A DNA stretch of 64,000 bases from a bacterium (GCA_017629215.1 JAGBXP010000033.1:1-64000), one strand, 5' to 3'. Counted from the first letter of the stretch, positions 52,376 through 61,887 are shown. Translations and numbers: made by a program. The notes: a model not told the origin generated them from the letters alone.

Positions 52376-55049
52376 TATTTACCTGCTTTACTAATTTATG
52401 AGGGTTATTTAGTTTGCCAAATAAGAATTGAGCTGAAATTGTTGCACCACAAACACTTGCAGTTATTGCAGATATAATTCTTAACCATTTTTGTGTTGCA
52501 AATCTTCGTCCAGCTCCACCCATCGCTAACTCTACAGGATTTTGTCCTATTAAGTTAAATAAGGCAACACGAGTTCTTTCTTGTTGTTTATAACTATTTT
52601 GTATGTATGGGTTAAGGATGTGATGAGGCTTAGTGAAATCGTTAGTATTATTGCCAACAAGGTTTCTAAACCTTGTAATATAATACTGAAATCTATCTAA
52701 AATTGCACCTTTTGATTTAGAGTTATAAGAATTAAGAATTTCTTTTGTTGAATTAGAAACAAAGCCTTTTTGTTTTGTTGAATAGAAATCTCCACCTTCA
52801 CTAACCCAAGTAGAATTCATTAAATCAATATAAAAATCAGGGTTGTCTACTGTATCTAATTTCATAATAAAATCAGATGACGTTGCTGACAATAATGAAA
52901 TTTTAGCTTTATTTATAATTTGTTCAATATATTTTTTATCTTTACCTTCCAAAAGACTGCAATATTCTTCAGGAACAACTGCACGTTTATAGACGTCTAA
53001 TGTGTGTATTATTCTGTTAAATGAATTTTTAGCACCCTGATAGCGTTCTAATATTCTAGATATCTCAAGTCGTTTTGAAGAACCTGCTCCATTATAGTTG
53101 TATTCAATATATTCAATACGCTCAGCTTCTGAAAGGCTGTTAAAATCTTTCATTAATGTATATCTATTAGGTATAATACCGTCTAAGAAATCAAATAATT
53201 CTTCTTTTGATTTCAAATTATTATCAAGCGTATTTACATCCTGATTTACTAAGCGTATAACAGTTTCTTCAAAACCTCCAAGCTTAGCAATTCTTTTCGC
53301 TGTATTATTATAGTTATTTTCAATTGCATTAATCAAATTAAGCATTCTTGAATTTGTTTCATTTGTACCGTGAAGATTTACTTCAAAGTCAGAAACAACT
53401 TTTCCTAAGCTTTTCATTACTTTTTTAAACTTTGCTTCATTTTTTGCTAATTCTTCAAATTTTTTATCTAGGATTTCAAAAGAATAAGCTTCAGATTCTT
53501 TCATTTTCTTTAAATCACTTAATTTAATATTAAGCTCTTTTAATAATGTCTGTTCAAATTTATTATAAGAATTTGCAATTAGAGTTTCATTAGTATACTC
53601 AAAAGCATTTACATTACATTTTTGTAATATTTTTTGATTTTTATTAAAATCTCCTAATATTTTTGCAAAATTAGTAACTTTTGTAATAATATCATCTGAA
53701 ACTATTACTGATTTTCTATTATCTAGCTCTGATATTATTTTATTAACCATTTTATCTCGTTCAAAATTTAAAAAATTCTTAGGAATATCTGTTGCAGTGT
53801 CTATTCTTGCATCAATGAGTCTCAAGAAATCTTCTCTTATTTTGCTGAGGTTATTAATATCAATAGTTGTTCCATTAGCTAAATTTGAGTCTGTTGAAAT
53901 ATATTTTTTTAATATAGAATTGATTTCTTCTTTGGTTGGTAACAAGAGTTCTTGTAAAACTTTTTTGTTTCTACTTGAAATAGATTTATCAACTGCAACA
54001 AGTATTTCATCTATTGCTTTATCCTTTAAGAAGATTGTTTTTGAATTATTACCACTCGCTTTAAATATATTTGTTAAATCACGAGCAATACCTTCTTCTG
54101 TATTTTCATACAAATCTGCAGATAAAAGTTTTATAATATTATTAAATTCTTCTTTTGGTAAATCTTTCCCTTTAAACTTTCCTAAAAGCTCATTAATACT
54201 TTTGCTTAAAGGATTTTCAGAAATAGACTCAATGTTTAAGTCCATTTTTGAAGTTTGTTCAAGAGCTTTAGTTATTTGGCTATCAAGTTTGGCAATATTA
54301 GATTTTTCTAATAATGGTGCAACTATTAAATTTTCGATACCACAAGATAATAATGCAGCAATTGCAGGAGTAATTCCTGCTGTTAACATCCATAGAGTAT
54401 TATTCTGAGTAGAAATCTTTCTCATTTGTTCCTGAATAACATTATTTCGATTTTTAATATCTTTAGGAATACCCATTTTGTCTCCAATTTTTGCTATATC
54501 CTCGTCAGAGACTTTTCCTAAGTACATATCATAAGGAACATAATTTGAATCCTGCATTACTGATTTTTTTCGACCTTGATCATCAATGTATTTTTTATCA
54601 ACATCAAACCCATGAATAAGTTTAGCAGGTGTGTTTATAAATAATTTAGGGTATATAGACATGGCTGTTAAAAAAGTGCCAAGTCCAATATATTCCATAA
54701 TTCTAGCATTTTTATTTGGTGTTTTTGAAGCTAAATATGTTGCAATAAGTATTCCTGCTGTAACTAATCCTATATCGTTTAATCGCCCTAGTTGATGATC
54801 ATTTGCTGAACCATTTAAACCATTCTTTACGGATTTTAAATCATAAGTTCTGTCTTTAAAAAAGAATTTTACACTCTCTATAAAACTGTCATCAATAAGA
54901 TAACCATTAGGAGGAAGTGGATGAACTTTATTATCAGTGTTCACAGGTTTTTTTGCGTTCAAATAAGAGGATTCTTGTTTGTTTTCTTTTTTAAAAGCTA
55001 GTAAATTATTATTATTATTTGTTCTAATTTGAATTGAATTTATCGCCAT
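52359..55049 (-). CDS. Large hypothetical membrane-associated protein with N-terminal tag
   Basis: An 896-residue protein I do not recognise. The N-terminus is MAINSIQIR followed by an Asn run and LAFKKE (F19), the shared tag. Hydrophobic segments occur near residues 90-145 (LVTAGILIATYLAS, GLGTFLTAMSIYP), about 215-245 and at the C-terminus (IISAITASVCGATISAQFL). The long middle (about 250-780) is helical and coiled-coil-like. It lies between a related-looking 355-residue protein and the GH13 enzyme, with overlapping or 2-base junctions, so the three likely form one operon and perhaps one assembly. Confidence 0.7.
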   Translation of the reverse strand: MAINSIQIRTNNNNNLLAFKKENKQESSYLNAKKPVNTDNKVHPLPPNGYLIDDSFIESVKFFFKDRTYDLKSVKNGLNGSANDHQLGRLNDIGLVTAGILIATYLASKTPNKNARIMEYIGLGTFLTAMSIYPKLFINTPAKLIHGFDVDKKYIDDQGRKKSVMQDSNYVPYDMYLGKVSDEDIAKIGDKMGIPKDIKNRNNVIQEQMRKISTQNNTLWMLTAGITPAIAALLSCGIENLIVAPLLEKSNIAKLDSQITKALEQTSKMDLNIESISENPLSKSINELLGKFKGKDLPKEEFNNIIKLLSADLYENTEEGIARDLTNIFKASGNNSKTIFLKDKAIDEILVAVDKSISSRNKKVLQELLLPTKEEINSILKKYISTDSNLANGTTIDINNLSKIREDFLRLIDARIDTATDIPKNFLNFERDKMVNKIISELDNRKSVIVSDDIITKVTNFAKILGDFNKNQKILQKCNVNAFEYTNETLIANSYNKFEQTLLKELNIKLSDLKKMKESEAYSFEILDKKFEELAKNEAKFKKVMKSLGKVVSDFEVNLHGTNETNSRMLNLINAIENNYNNTAKRIAKLGGFEETVIRLVNQDVNTLDNNLKSKEELFDFLDGIIPNRYTLMKDFNSLSEAERIEYIEYNYNGAGSSKRLEISRILERYQGAKNSFNRIIHTLDVYKRAVVPEEYCSLLEGKDKKYIEQIINKAKISLLSATSSDFIMKLDTVDNPDFYIDLMNSTWVSEGGDFYSTKQKGFVSNSTKEILNSYNSKSKGAILDRFQYYITRFRNLVGNNTNDFTKPHHILNPYIQNSYKQQERTRVALFNLIGQNPVELAMGGAGRRFATQKWLRIISAITASVCGATISAQFLFGKLNNPHKLVKQVNNDANN

Positions 55050-55051
55050 AA

Positions 55052-56119
55052 TTAAATCTCTATACTTTCTTTTGTGTTATCTATTGATTTCAAATTATTA
55101 TTTTTTGCCATATTTTTTGCTTTTGCAATTGAATTTGTAATAAGACCTATTGTTACTAAAGAAGAGAAGCCTATTAAACCCTTTCCAGAATGTTTTGCAA
55201 AACCCTTATCAAGCACATCACCTGTCCATAGCTGTTTGGATGCTGATAATGATGTTTTAACCAACTCTTTTGTTAGTTTCAAACTGTTTTCAGCAAAAAC
55301 TTTTCCTTTCCCTTTGAGCTTATTGAAAAATGTCTCATTTTTACTTGCAATATAATGTTTTCTACCAGAGACTTTATCAAAGAAATTATCCCAAGCTTTT
55401 TGCATTGCAAAACCAACGCCTACTGCTGCCCAACAATATGAGGATATAGATTTTGCTGTGTTAGAAGTCGCAACTATATTTTGTATAATTGGAGTAGTTT
55501 CTGAAATAGAATCGTTTAAATTTTCTCCAAGCCCAAGTTTTTTAGCGACATTATCATAATATTCTCTATCTAAAAGATCTTTTCTGAAAAACTCTTTGCT
55601 ATCAAAAACCGTTCTTTGTTGCCATTGAACTTCAATATCAGAAGCTTCGCCTATGCCTTTTGGTAATTTATATAATTTGTTTTGATATGGCATGTCAATG
55701 TTTACACCAGTAGCGTGTTTTATCGGTTTTGTAATAAGTTCTTTTGAAAGAGTTTTAAAAAGTCCATACATAATGACGCCTAATGCCATTTTTTTACCCA
55801 TTGTCGAAGATGATTTTGCATCTCTTGCACCGAGACATTTACCCAAATTTAAAACATTAAACACAAGCATAAACATAGCACTGCCTGTTAGATATGGGAT
55901 AATTCCCATTGTTAAAAATTCATAGAAATTGGAATTTATATCACCAGTAAGACCTTTATATGGATAATCTATGAATGCACTCATTGTCTTTTGGGTACCT
56001 TGACCAAGTCTTGAAACTAAATTGTCATCCATTAAATGTGATTCTTCAAGATCTTTTTCCTTTTTTTTCTTTGAATAGAAACTCAAATGACTCTGCGTTC
56101 TATTTATAGACTCAATCAT
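55052..56119 (-). CDS. Hypothetical membrane protein with N-terminal tag
   Basis: 355 residues. The N-terminus has HLSFYSKKKKEKD (F14), a variant of the shared tag. Hydrophobic segments are at about 65-90 (GIIPYLTGSAMFMLVFNVLNLG), 105-125, 230-250 (SISSYCWAAVGVGFAMQKAW) and 310-330 (GFSSLVTIGLITNSIA). I do not recognise a family. AGGGG is seven bases before the ATG. It is the first gene of the operon with the 896-residue protein and GH13 enzyme; its similar layout (tag, helices, long polar region) suggests the two membrane proteins are related or partner proteins. Confidence 0.7.
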   Translation of the reverse strand: MIESINRTQSHLSFYSKKKKEKDLEESHLMDDNLVSRLGQGTQKTMSAFIDYPYKGLTGDINSNFYEFLTMGIIPYLTGSAMFMLVFNVLNLGKCLGARDAKSSSTMGKKMALGVIMYGLFKTLSKELITKPIKHATGVNIDMPYQNKLYKLPKGIGEASDIEVQWQQRTVFDSKEFFRKDLLDREYYDNVAKKLGLGENLNDSISETTPIIQNIVATSNTAKSISSYCWAAVGVGFAMQKAWDNFFDKVSGRKHYIASKNETFFNKLKGKGKVFAENSLKLTKELVKTSLSASKQLWTGDVLDKGFAKHSGKGLIGFSSLVTIGLITNSIAKAKNMAKNNNLKSIDNTKESIEI

Positions 56120-56302
56120 ATATACCCCTATTTGATACCTACTGAGAACAAAACCTCAAAATTTTTATTTTTGCTAGTTAGAGAATAAATTTACATATTT
56201 TAATAATGCTATATCTAAAATATTATTATTTACAACAACTCCACACAATTAAATGTTATCATAAAAATAAAAAAAATGATATACAAATTTAATATTCACA
56301 AT

Positions 56303-56332
56303 AAAAGGGCTTGTAATTTTACAAGCCCTTTT
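56303..56332 (-). terminator. Terminator of the sigma factor gene
   Basis: AAAAGGGCTTGTA pairs perfectly with TACAAGCCCTTTT across a short loop, just after the stop codon on the minus strand. Confidence 0.8.
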
Positions 56333-56335
56333 ACT

Positions 56336-57208
56336 TTAATATGCCAAACCATTTCTTAATTTTGCTAAAGCTCTGTTTTCGGTTTGTCTTATACATTCTT
56401 TAGTTACTCCAAAAATTTTACCAATATCTTCAAGAGTAGTTTTTGTAAAATTTTCTAACCCAAAGCGCATTTTTATAACAGTCTGCTCTCTTTCTTTTAA
56501 AGTAGATATAACAGTTGAAATCTCTCTTTTTAGTTCCTCAAACTCAACTTTTTTCTCAACGGATTCTCTTTCATCAGCAACGACTTCTGCAACAGAAAGC
56601 TCACTTCCATTGTTTGCATCAAAACTACCTTCAATAGATATCGTATTAGAAAACGCTGAAAGGTAAGTGTTAATTTTTTCAGGCTCAATATTTAACTTTT
56701 TAGCAACTTCACTATTGGTAACTTGTTGATTTTGTGCTTGTTCCATTTCTGTTTTTAATTTTGAAAATTTAGACAAAGTTTCTTGAATATAGACAGGTAT
56801 TTTCATGCAATAGGATTGTTCAGAAATAGCTTTAAACATAGCTTGTTTTATCCACCAAGTTGCATAAGTTGAAAATCTGTAACCTAAATCTGGGTTGAAT
56901 TTATCAACAGCAACCATTAGACCTAAATTACCTTCTTGAATTAAATCAATCATCGGTAGCCTTGAAACGTGAATTGCTTTTCTTGCAATTGTTATTACCA
57001 ATTTTAAATTTGCTTGTATTAATTCATTTTTTGCAAATAAATCTCCAGTTTTTGCTCTTTTCGCTAATTCTTTTTCTCTTTCAACATCTAAATTTTTAAT
57101 CGCATTAGCTCTTCTAAAATAATCACTAAGTTCATTTGATTGACTTACAGTGTCAACATAAATTACTTTTGCAGGATTTGTAACAAGACTTTTTTTCATA
57201 CTAATCAT
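56336..57208 (-). CDS. Sigma-70 family factor, group 2/primary-like (RpoD/SigA-type)
   Basis: 290 residues with regions 1.2, 2, 3 and 4. Region 1.2-like segment is LSDYFRRANAIKNLDVEREKELA in pieces; region 2 is DLIQEGNLGLMVAVDKFNPDLGYRFSTYATWWIKQA in pieces; region 4 is IFGVTKECIRQTENRALAKL. It lacks the long N-terminal region 1.1 of RpoD, so it is likely a group 2 (RpoS-like) or cyanobacterial SigB-E-like alternative factor. The -10-reading residues of region 2.4 are intact, so TATAAT promoters are expected. The start follows AGGAGTTTAGCTT. It has its own terminator. Confidence 0.9.
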   Translation of the reverse strand: MISMKKSLVTNPAKVIYVDTVSQSNELSDYFRRANAIKNLDVEREKELAKRAKTGDLFAKNELIQANLKLVITIARKAIHVSRLPMIDLIQEGNLGLMVAVDKFNPDLGYRFSTYATWWIKQAMFKAISEQSYCMKIPVYIQETLSKFSKLKTEMEQAQNQQVTNSEVAKKLNIEPEKINTYLSAFSNTISIEGSFDANNGSELSVAEVVADERESVEKKVEFEELKREISTVISTLKEREQTVIKMRFGLENFTKTTLEDIGKIFGVTKECIRQTENRALAKLRNGLAY

Positions 57209-57542
57209 AAGCTAAACTCCTAAGGTTAAATAAAATTATTGGGGTAACACATATCTAAAGAATTGACTTTTTCAACACAACTCTTATATCTTTAATATAT
57301 AACAATGATATATAAACTTCAACCCTTTTGTTAAGAAATATTACGCAAACTGGCTATTTTTTTTGATTTTTTTACAAAACTTTACAAATTATTTCGTTTA
57401 AATTAAGTTATTTTAGTAAACTAAATTTGTGTTATAATATCATTAAACTGAGAATAATCTCATCCAAATTCATTATTGTTTAATCATTTATATAATGTAT
57501 AATTAAGAAGTTATATTATATTTATTAGGAAAGGAATATAAA
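57209..57542. promoter_or_regulatory. Divergent promoter region between sigma factor and clpP, with palindrome
   Basis: 334 bases, no gene. On the plus side TG-T-TATAAT (57430-57438) is an extended -10 of clpP about 105 bases before the start. Overlapping its spacer is TTTAGTAAACTAAA (57412-57425), a perfect 6-2-6 palindrome, a candidate stress-regulator operator. A minus-strand TTGAAA with a TATGTG-like box 16 bases later (about 57249-57276) may serve the sigma gene. Confidence 0.45.
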
Positions 57543-58130
57543 ATGAGCTATGTACCTACAGTTATAGAACAATCTAGCAAAGGCGAAAGAGCATTTGACA
57601 TTTTTTCAAGATTATTAAGAGAAAGAATTATCTTTTTAGGAACACCAGTTGATGATATGGTTGCAAACCTTATTGTTGCGCAAATGCTTTTATTGGATAG
57701 CGAGAACCCTGAAAAAGATATTATGTTATATATCAATTCACCAGGAGGAAGTGTAACTGCAGGTTTGGCAATATATGATACAATGCAACATATAAGAGCA
57801 GATGTTCAAACTATTTGTTTAGGTCAAGCAGCGTCAATGGGTGCATTTTTATTATGTTCTGGAGCAAAAGGTAAGAGAATGGCATTACCTCATTCAAGAG
57901 TATTGATTCACCAACCTTTAGGTGGTGCTCAAGGGCAAGCAACTGATATTGAAATTCAAGCTCAAGAAATTTTAAGAATTAAGAAAACATTGAATGAAAT
58001 AATGGCATCAAATACAGGTCAATCAATTAAAAAGATTGAAAAAGATACTGACCGTGATTATATCATGACACCTCAAGAAGCTCTTGAATATGGTATGATT
58101 GACAAAGTTATTACAAAAGATGTTATATAA
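57543..58130 (+). CDS. clpP: ATP-dependent Clp protease proteolytic subunit
   Basis: A 195-residue serine protease. The catalytic serine is in [11 protein letters not shown] (S about 98), the histidine in [13 protein letters not shown] (H about 123), and the aspartate in [13 protein letters not shown] (about 172). It forms the double-heptamer chamber fed by ClpX. GGAAAGGAATATAAA gives the ribosome site. clpX follows 67 bases later, the usual bacterial order. No tig gene precedes it here. Confidence 0.97.
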   Translation: MSYVPTVIEQSSKGERAFDIFSRLLRERIIFLGTPVDDMVANLIVAQMLLLDSENPEKDIMLYINSPGGSVTAGLAIYDTMQHIRADVQTICLGQAASMGAFLLCSGAKGKRMALPHSRVLIHQPLGGAQGQATDIEIQAQEILRIKKTLNEIMASNTGQSIKKIEKDTDRDYIMTPQEALEYGMIDKVITKDVI

Positions 58131-58197
58131 TAAATATTAAAAAGTTGGAGTATATTTCAACTGTATATCTCAGAAAACAACAGGTTAGGAGACAGTA

Positions 58198-59514
58198 ATG
58201 TCAGGTAATGATAGATTAAAATGTTCATTTTGTGGAAAGACTCAGGATCAAGTAAAGAAATTGATAGCAGGACCTGATGTATTTATATGCGATGAATGCG
58301 TAGACCTTTGTAATGAAATTTTAGATGAAGAATTTTTTGAAGGTAAAGAAAAAAAATCAGGGATAAAGGAAGAGGAATCTGCAATAGAAACAGAAGAAAA
58401 ATCTATTCCAAAGCCACATGAAATAAAAGCGTATTTAGACGAACATATTGTTGGTCAAGATGATGCAAAAAAAGTTTTATCAGTTGCAGTCTATAACCAT
58501 TATAAGCGTTTGAGACATAATAAGAAAGCTGATACTAATTCTGTTGAGATACAAAAATCAAATATTTTGTTAGTTGGTCCTACAGGAAGCGGTAAGACTC
58601 TTTTAGCTCAGACCTTAGCGAAGTTACTTGATGTACCATTTGCAGTAGCAGATGCAACAACATTGACTGAAGCTGGCTATGTTGGTGATGATGTAGAGAA
58701 CATATTATTGAGACTGTATCAGAATGCTGATTTTGACGCAAAAAAAGCAGAACGAGGTATTATATACATTGATGAAATAGATAAAATTGCACGCAAATCT
58801 GAAAATACATCAATCACAAGAGATGTATCAGGTGAGGGTGTGCAACAAGCATTGTTAAAGCTCATAGAGGGTACAGTTGCGAATGTACCTCCTCAAGGTG
58901 GTAGAAAACATCCACAAGCTGAGATGATACAAATAGACACAAGTAATATTTTATTCATAGTTGGTGGAGCATTTGTTGACTTGGATAAAATTATTGAACA
59001 TCGAGTACAAGATGGTTCTTCAATAGGTTTTGGTAAGTCAGCACCAACTCAAGCTGAAAAAGAGTTAGCTGCAGCAAGAATGCTCAAGAAGCTACAACCA
59101 GAGGATTTGTTAAAGTTTGGTTTAATTCCAGAGTTTATTGGTAGAATTCCGATTTACGCAGTATTAGACGCTTTAGACGAAGAAACTTTAAAAATGATTT
59201 TAACAGAGCCAAGAAATGCTGTTTTAAAACAGTATAAATGTTTGTTAGAAATGGATGGCGTAGAGCTTGATTTTGAGCAGGAAGCAGTATCTTTAATAGC
59301 TCAAAAAGCTATTAAACGTAAGACAGGTGCGAGAGCATTAAAATCGATTGTAGAAGAATTAATGTTAGATATTATGTATGATATTCCATCAGATGATTCT
59401 ATAAAGAAATTTGTGATAACAAAAGAGATGGTAGAAGAAACTTCAAAATCTGATGATAATAAGAATGCTGAGTTAATTCAGCTACCAAACCAAAATCAAG
59501 CTGAAAGTGCATAA
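58198..59514 (+). CDS. clpX: ClpX unfoldase ATPase
   Basis: A 438-residue AAA+ protein. The N-terminal zinc-binding domain has CSFCGKTQ and [10 protein letters not shown]. Walker A is [12 protein letters not shown], Walker B is [11 protein letters not shown], and the RKHPQAE and GFG (SIGFGKS) pore/binding loops are seen, followed by sensor-2 [11 protein letters not shown]. It feeds substrates to ClpP. AGGAG precedes the ATG. The tRNA-like tandem array begins about 30 bases after its stop. Confidence 0.97.
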   Translation: MSGNDRLKCSFCGKTQDQVKKLIAGPDVFICDECVDLCNEILDEEFFEGKEKKSGIKEEESAIETEEKSIPKPHEIKAYLDEHIVGQDDAKKVLSVAVYNHYKRLRHNKKADTNSVEIQKSNILLVGPTGSGKTLLAQTLAKLLDVPFAVADATTLTEAGYVGDDVENILLRLYQNADFDAKKAERGIIYIDEIDKIARKSENTSITRDVSGEGVQQALLKLIEGTVANVPPQGGRKHPQAEMIQIDTSNILFIVGGAFVDLDKIIEHRVQDGSSIGFGKSAPTQAEKELAAARMLKKLQPEDLLKFGLIPEFIGRIPIYAVLDALDEETLKMILTEPRNAVLKQYKCLLEMDGVELDFEQEAVSLIAQKAIKRKTGARALKSIVEELMLDIMYDIPSDDSIKKFVITKEMVEETSKSDDNKNAELIQLPNQNQAESA

Positions 59515-59543
59515 TTAATAAAATTGAAAGCAAAATAATTTAA

Positions 59544-59679
59544 GGGCGATTGGCGCAGTTGACTCTGCCGACGAGAAGGAGACTAAATGTCTCGTTCGAG
59601 GAGAGGTAGCATCACATCGATACAAAAACGAAGTTTTTGGTTTATAATTATTTTATGAAAATTGAATATTTTATAATAA
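59544..59679 (+). repeat. Tandem copy 1 of chimeric tRNA-Val-like unit (136 bp)
   Basis: It begins with the first 18 bases of the downstream tRNA-Val (GGGCGATTGGCGCAGTTG). A 44-base unrelated insert then replaces the D-loop point; it contains a GAGAC/GTCTC hairpin. GTAGCATCACATCGA resumes the tRNA before an A/T-rich tail with AAAAAC/GTTTTT. The anticodon, T-arm and 3' acceptor half are missing, so it cannot be a functional tRNA. Confidence 0.75.
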
Positions 59680-59815
59680 GGGCGATTGGCGCAGTTGACT
59701 CTGCCGACGAGAAGGAGACTAAATGTCTCGTTCGAGGAGAGGTAGCATCACATCGACACAAAAACGAAGTTTTTGGTTTATAATTATTTTATGAAAATTG
59801 AATATTTTATAATAA
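59680..59815 (+). repeat. Tandem copy 2 of chimeric tRNA-Val-like unit (136 bp)
   Basis: It repeats copy 1 almost exactly (at one place CATCGACAC for CATCGATAC). The exact 136-base phase continues into the intact tRNA at 59816. The A/T-rich tail contains ATGAAAATTGAATATTTTATAA, also seen just before the intact tRNA. Confidence 0.75.
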
Positions 59816-59888
59816 GGGCGATTGGCGCAGTTGGTAGCGCATCACATCGACATTGTGGGGGTCACGTGTTCGAGCCACGTATCGCCCA
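59816..59888 (+). tRNA. tRNA-Val (GAC)
   Basis: 73 bases fold as a tRNA: acceptor GGGCGAT/ATCGCCC, D-arm GCGC/GCGC, anticodon arm TCACA/TGTGG with loop TCGACAT (anticodon GAC), variable GGGTC, T-arm ACGTG/CACGT with TTCGAGC, and discriminator A. CCA is not encoded. The base before the anticodon (position 33) is C instead of the nearly universal U. It is followed directly by a terminator. Confidence 0.85.
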
Positions 59889-59894
59889 AAGAGA

Positions 59895-59917
59895 AGAGGG
59901 TAATCCCTCTTTTTTTT
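59895..59917 (+). terminator. Terminator after the tRNA-Val
   Basis: AGAGGG pairs with CCCTCT over a four-base loop, followed by a run of T. Confidence 0.75.
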
Positions 59918-60134
59918 ATATAAAATACTGTATAAAGTGGAATTTTTTATTTTGCTATTGAATAAAAAGATTGAATATTTACAAAATGTCATAAATAGGT
60001 TAATATATATTGTGTTGCTTAATATTTTGTTACAAAATGGCAAATAATTTTATTTTGCGATTTTATATAAGATATAATGTAAGAAAAACACAAAAAAGTA
60101 TGACCCATTATTAAAAATTAGGAATATCGGTACT

Positions 60135-61883
60135 ATGAAAAAAAGAATTTGTTATTTACTTGCAATTTTTTCTTTAATCTCAACAGGAAAAGCATACTCA
60201 TTAGATGCTAGTGTTGGAGGTTATGATGCAGGTGCATTTAATCGTATGGAGCAATCACAAATCAACAATTTTCAATTAGAAAAGAGTTATATTCATTCTC
60301 TTGATCACGTATCAAAAGATGAAAGCATATATGATGCTTCAGTAGAAGAAAATGTTGCTAGAGAAGGTGTTTTATACAACCCTCACTTTTTACTTGAAAA
60401 AATCAATTTCGAAGGAAACACGCAGATTTCAGATGAAGAACTTACAAAGCTAGGTTTGGAAATTTTAGGCGAAGATATTTTCTTTGATGAATTATTAGAA
60501 GTGTGTTCAAAGGTTACTAACTTGTATCATGAAAGAGGTTTTTTAACTTCTTATGCAACAGTACCTCCTCAAAGAATAGTTGATGGTGTAGCAACAATCA
60601 AGATAATTGAAAGTAAAGTTGGAGAACTCAATATAGAAGGCGAAAAATGGACTCGTGAATGGTATTTAAGAAATATTATCATGGGAAAAGCTGGACTTAG
60701 AGAAGGCGATATATTTAACGCAAAAAATCTTCAAAGAGCGATGAAAGAAATCAATCGTGAAGATTATGTTAAAGTACAAACAGAAGTAGAGCGTGAGGCA
60801 ATTGGCGATGAAAATACAGCAATTACGCTTAACGTAAGAGATAGATTTCCGTTAAATGCTGGAGTAATGTATGATGATTACGGTCGTTCATATACAGGCG
60901 CACAAAGGGTATCATTCTTACTAGGTATGGATAATTTAACAGGTCTAGGCGATAAACTCTATGGTGGAACTATTTTATCATCAGGTTCAACAGGCTGGAT
61001 GGCAGGTTATTCACTTCCAGTAAGTCCTTATGGAACAAGATTATCATTTGATTTTTCTGATTCACATGTACACTTAGGTGGACCATATAAAGGAATGGGA
61101 GTTAAAGGTAACGCTCAAAGCTATTTCTTCAAATTAACTCACCCACTTATACAGACAGCAAAATCAGATTTATATGTATATACTGGTTATGATTTAGTAA
61201 ACGCTAGTACATCTTGGAATTCAGCAGGCACAAGAAGTTATTTATCAGACTATACATTAAATGTTTGGCGTTCAGGCTTATATGGTATGACAGATGATGA
61301 TTATGGTCGTTGGATAGGAAACTTAGCACTTGATTTTGGTATGGGTGGATCAGATCACATGAATTCTATTAGTGATACAACATTCTTCAAGGTTGGTGCA
61401 AGTGCAACTCGTGTACAACGCTTATTTTCAAGAAGTATGGGTATTGTAAGAGTAGGTGGTCAATATTCACCAAACAATTTATTTGCAGCTGAACAAATGC
61501 AATTAGGTGGACCATACACATTAAGAGGTTATCAACCTGCTGAATTAATTGGTGATTATGGTGTATCAGGTACTGTTGAATATAGAACTCCAATACCTTT
61601 CTTAGATAGAATATGTCCTTGGTTAGACGATAGATTAAGATTTGCAGCCTTCTACGATTGGGGTTACATTGGAGAAAATGGAAATGTATATAATTATCCT
61701 CAGAGATTTTTACACAGCGTAGGCTTCGGTGGCTATCTCAATTTAACAGAGTGGTTGACAGCACAAGTCGGAGTAGGTTTCCCATTCGGAGACGATTACA
61801 AAGAAAACACAGCTAGATTTTACTTCTGTATAAACTCTGATTTAGATAGACTAATACCATTAAGGAACTCAGATAAATTATAA
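60135..61883 (+). CDS. TpsB/ShlB/FhaC-type outer-membrane translocator
   Basis: 582 residues. A signal peptide (residues 1-22, ending GKAYS) is followed by two POTRA domains (FLLEKINFEGNTQISDEEL; about 95-260, with GELNIEGEKW and VKVQTEVE) and a beta-barrel (about 265-582). The barrel contains RGYQPAELIGDYGVSGTVEYRTP in pieces and ends in ARFYFCIN. The RGY loop and POTRA pair define Omp85/TpsB proteins, which secrete large TpsA exoproteins. No TpsA gene is in this window. It is evidence for an outer membrane. No typical SD is visible; TAGGAATATCGGTACT may serve. Confidence 0.88.
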   Translation: MKKRICYLLAIFSLISTGKAYSLDASVGGYDAGAFNRMEQSQINNFQLEKSYIHSLDHVSKDESIYDASVEENVAREGVLYNPHFLLEKINFEGNTQISDEELTKLGLEILGEDIFFDELLEVCSKVTNLYHERGFLTSYATVPPQRIVDGVATIKIIESKVGELNIEGEKWTREWYLRNIIMGKAGLREGDIFNAKNLQRAMKEINREDYVKVQTEVEREAIGDENTAITLNVRDRFPLNAGVMYDDYGRSYTGAQRVSFLLGMDNLTGLGDKLYGGTILSSGSTGWMAGYSLPVSPYGTRLSFDFSDSHVHLGGPYKGMGVKGNAQSYFFKLTHPLIQTAKSDLYVYTGYDLVNASTSWNSAGTRSYLSDYTLNVWRSGLYGMTDDDYGRWIGNLALDFGMGGSDHMNSISDTTFFKVGASATRVQRLFSRSMGIVRVGGQYSPNNLFAAEQMQLGGPYTLRGYQPAELIGDYGVSGTVEYRTPIPFLDRICPWLDDRLRFAAFYDWGYIGENGNVYNYPQRFLHSVGFGGYLNLTEWLTAQVGVGFPFGDDYKENTARFYFCINSDLDRLIPLRNSDKL

Positions 61884-61887
61884 TAAA

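Noticed and set aside
59544-59815. CRISPR array
   Set aside because: Only two 136-base units plus a tRNA, no short direct repeats with unique spacers, and no cas genes nearby.
59773-59961. ORF of 62 residues over the tRNA
   Set aside because: It reads through the tRNA-Val gene and its terminator.
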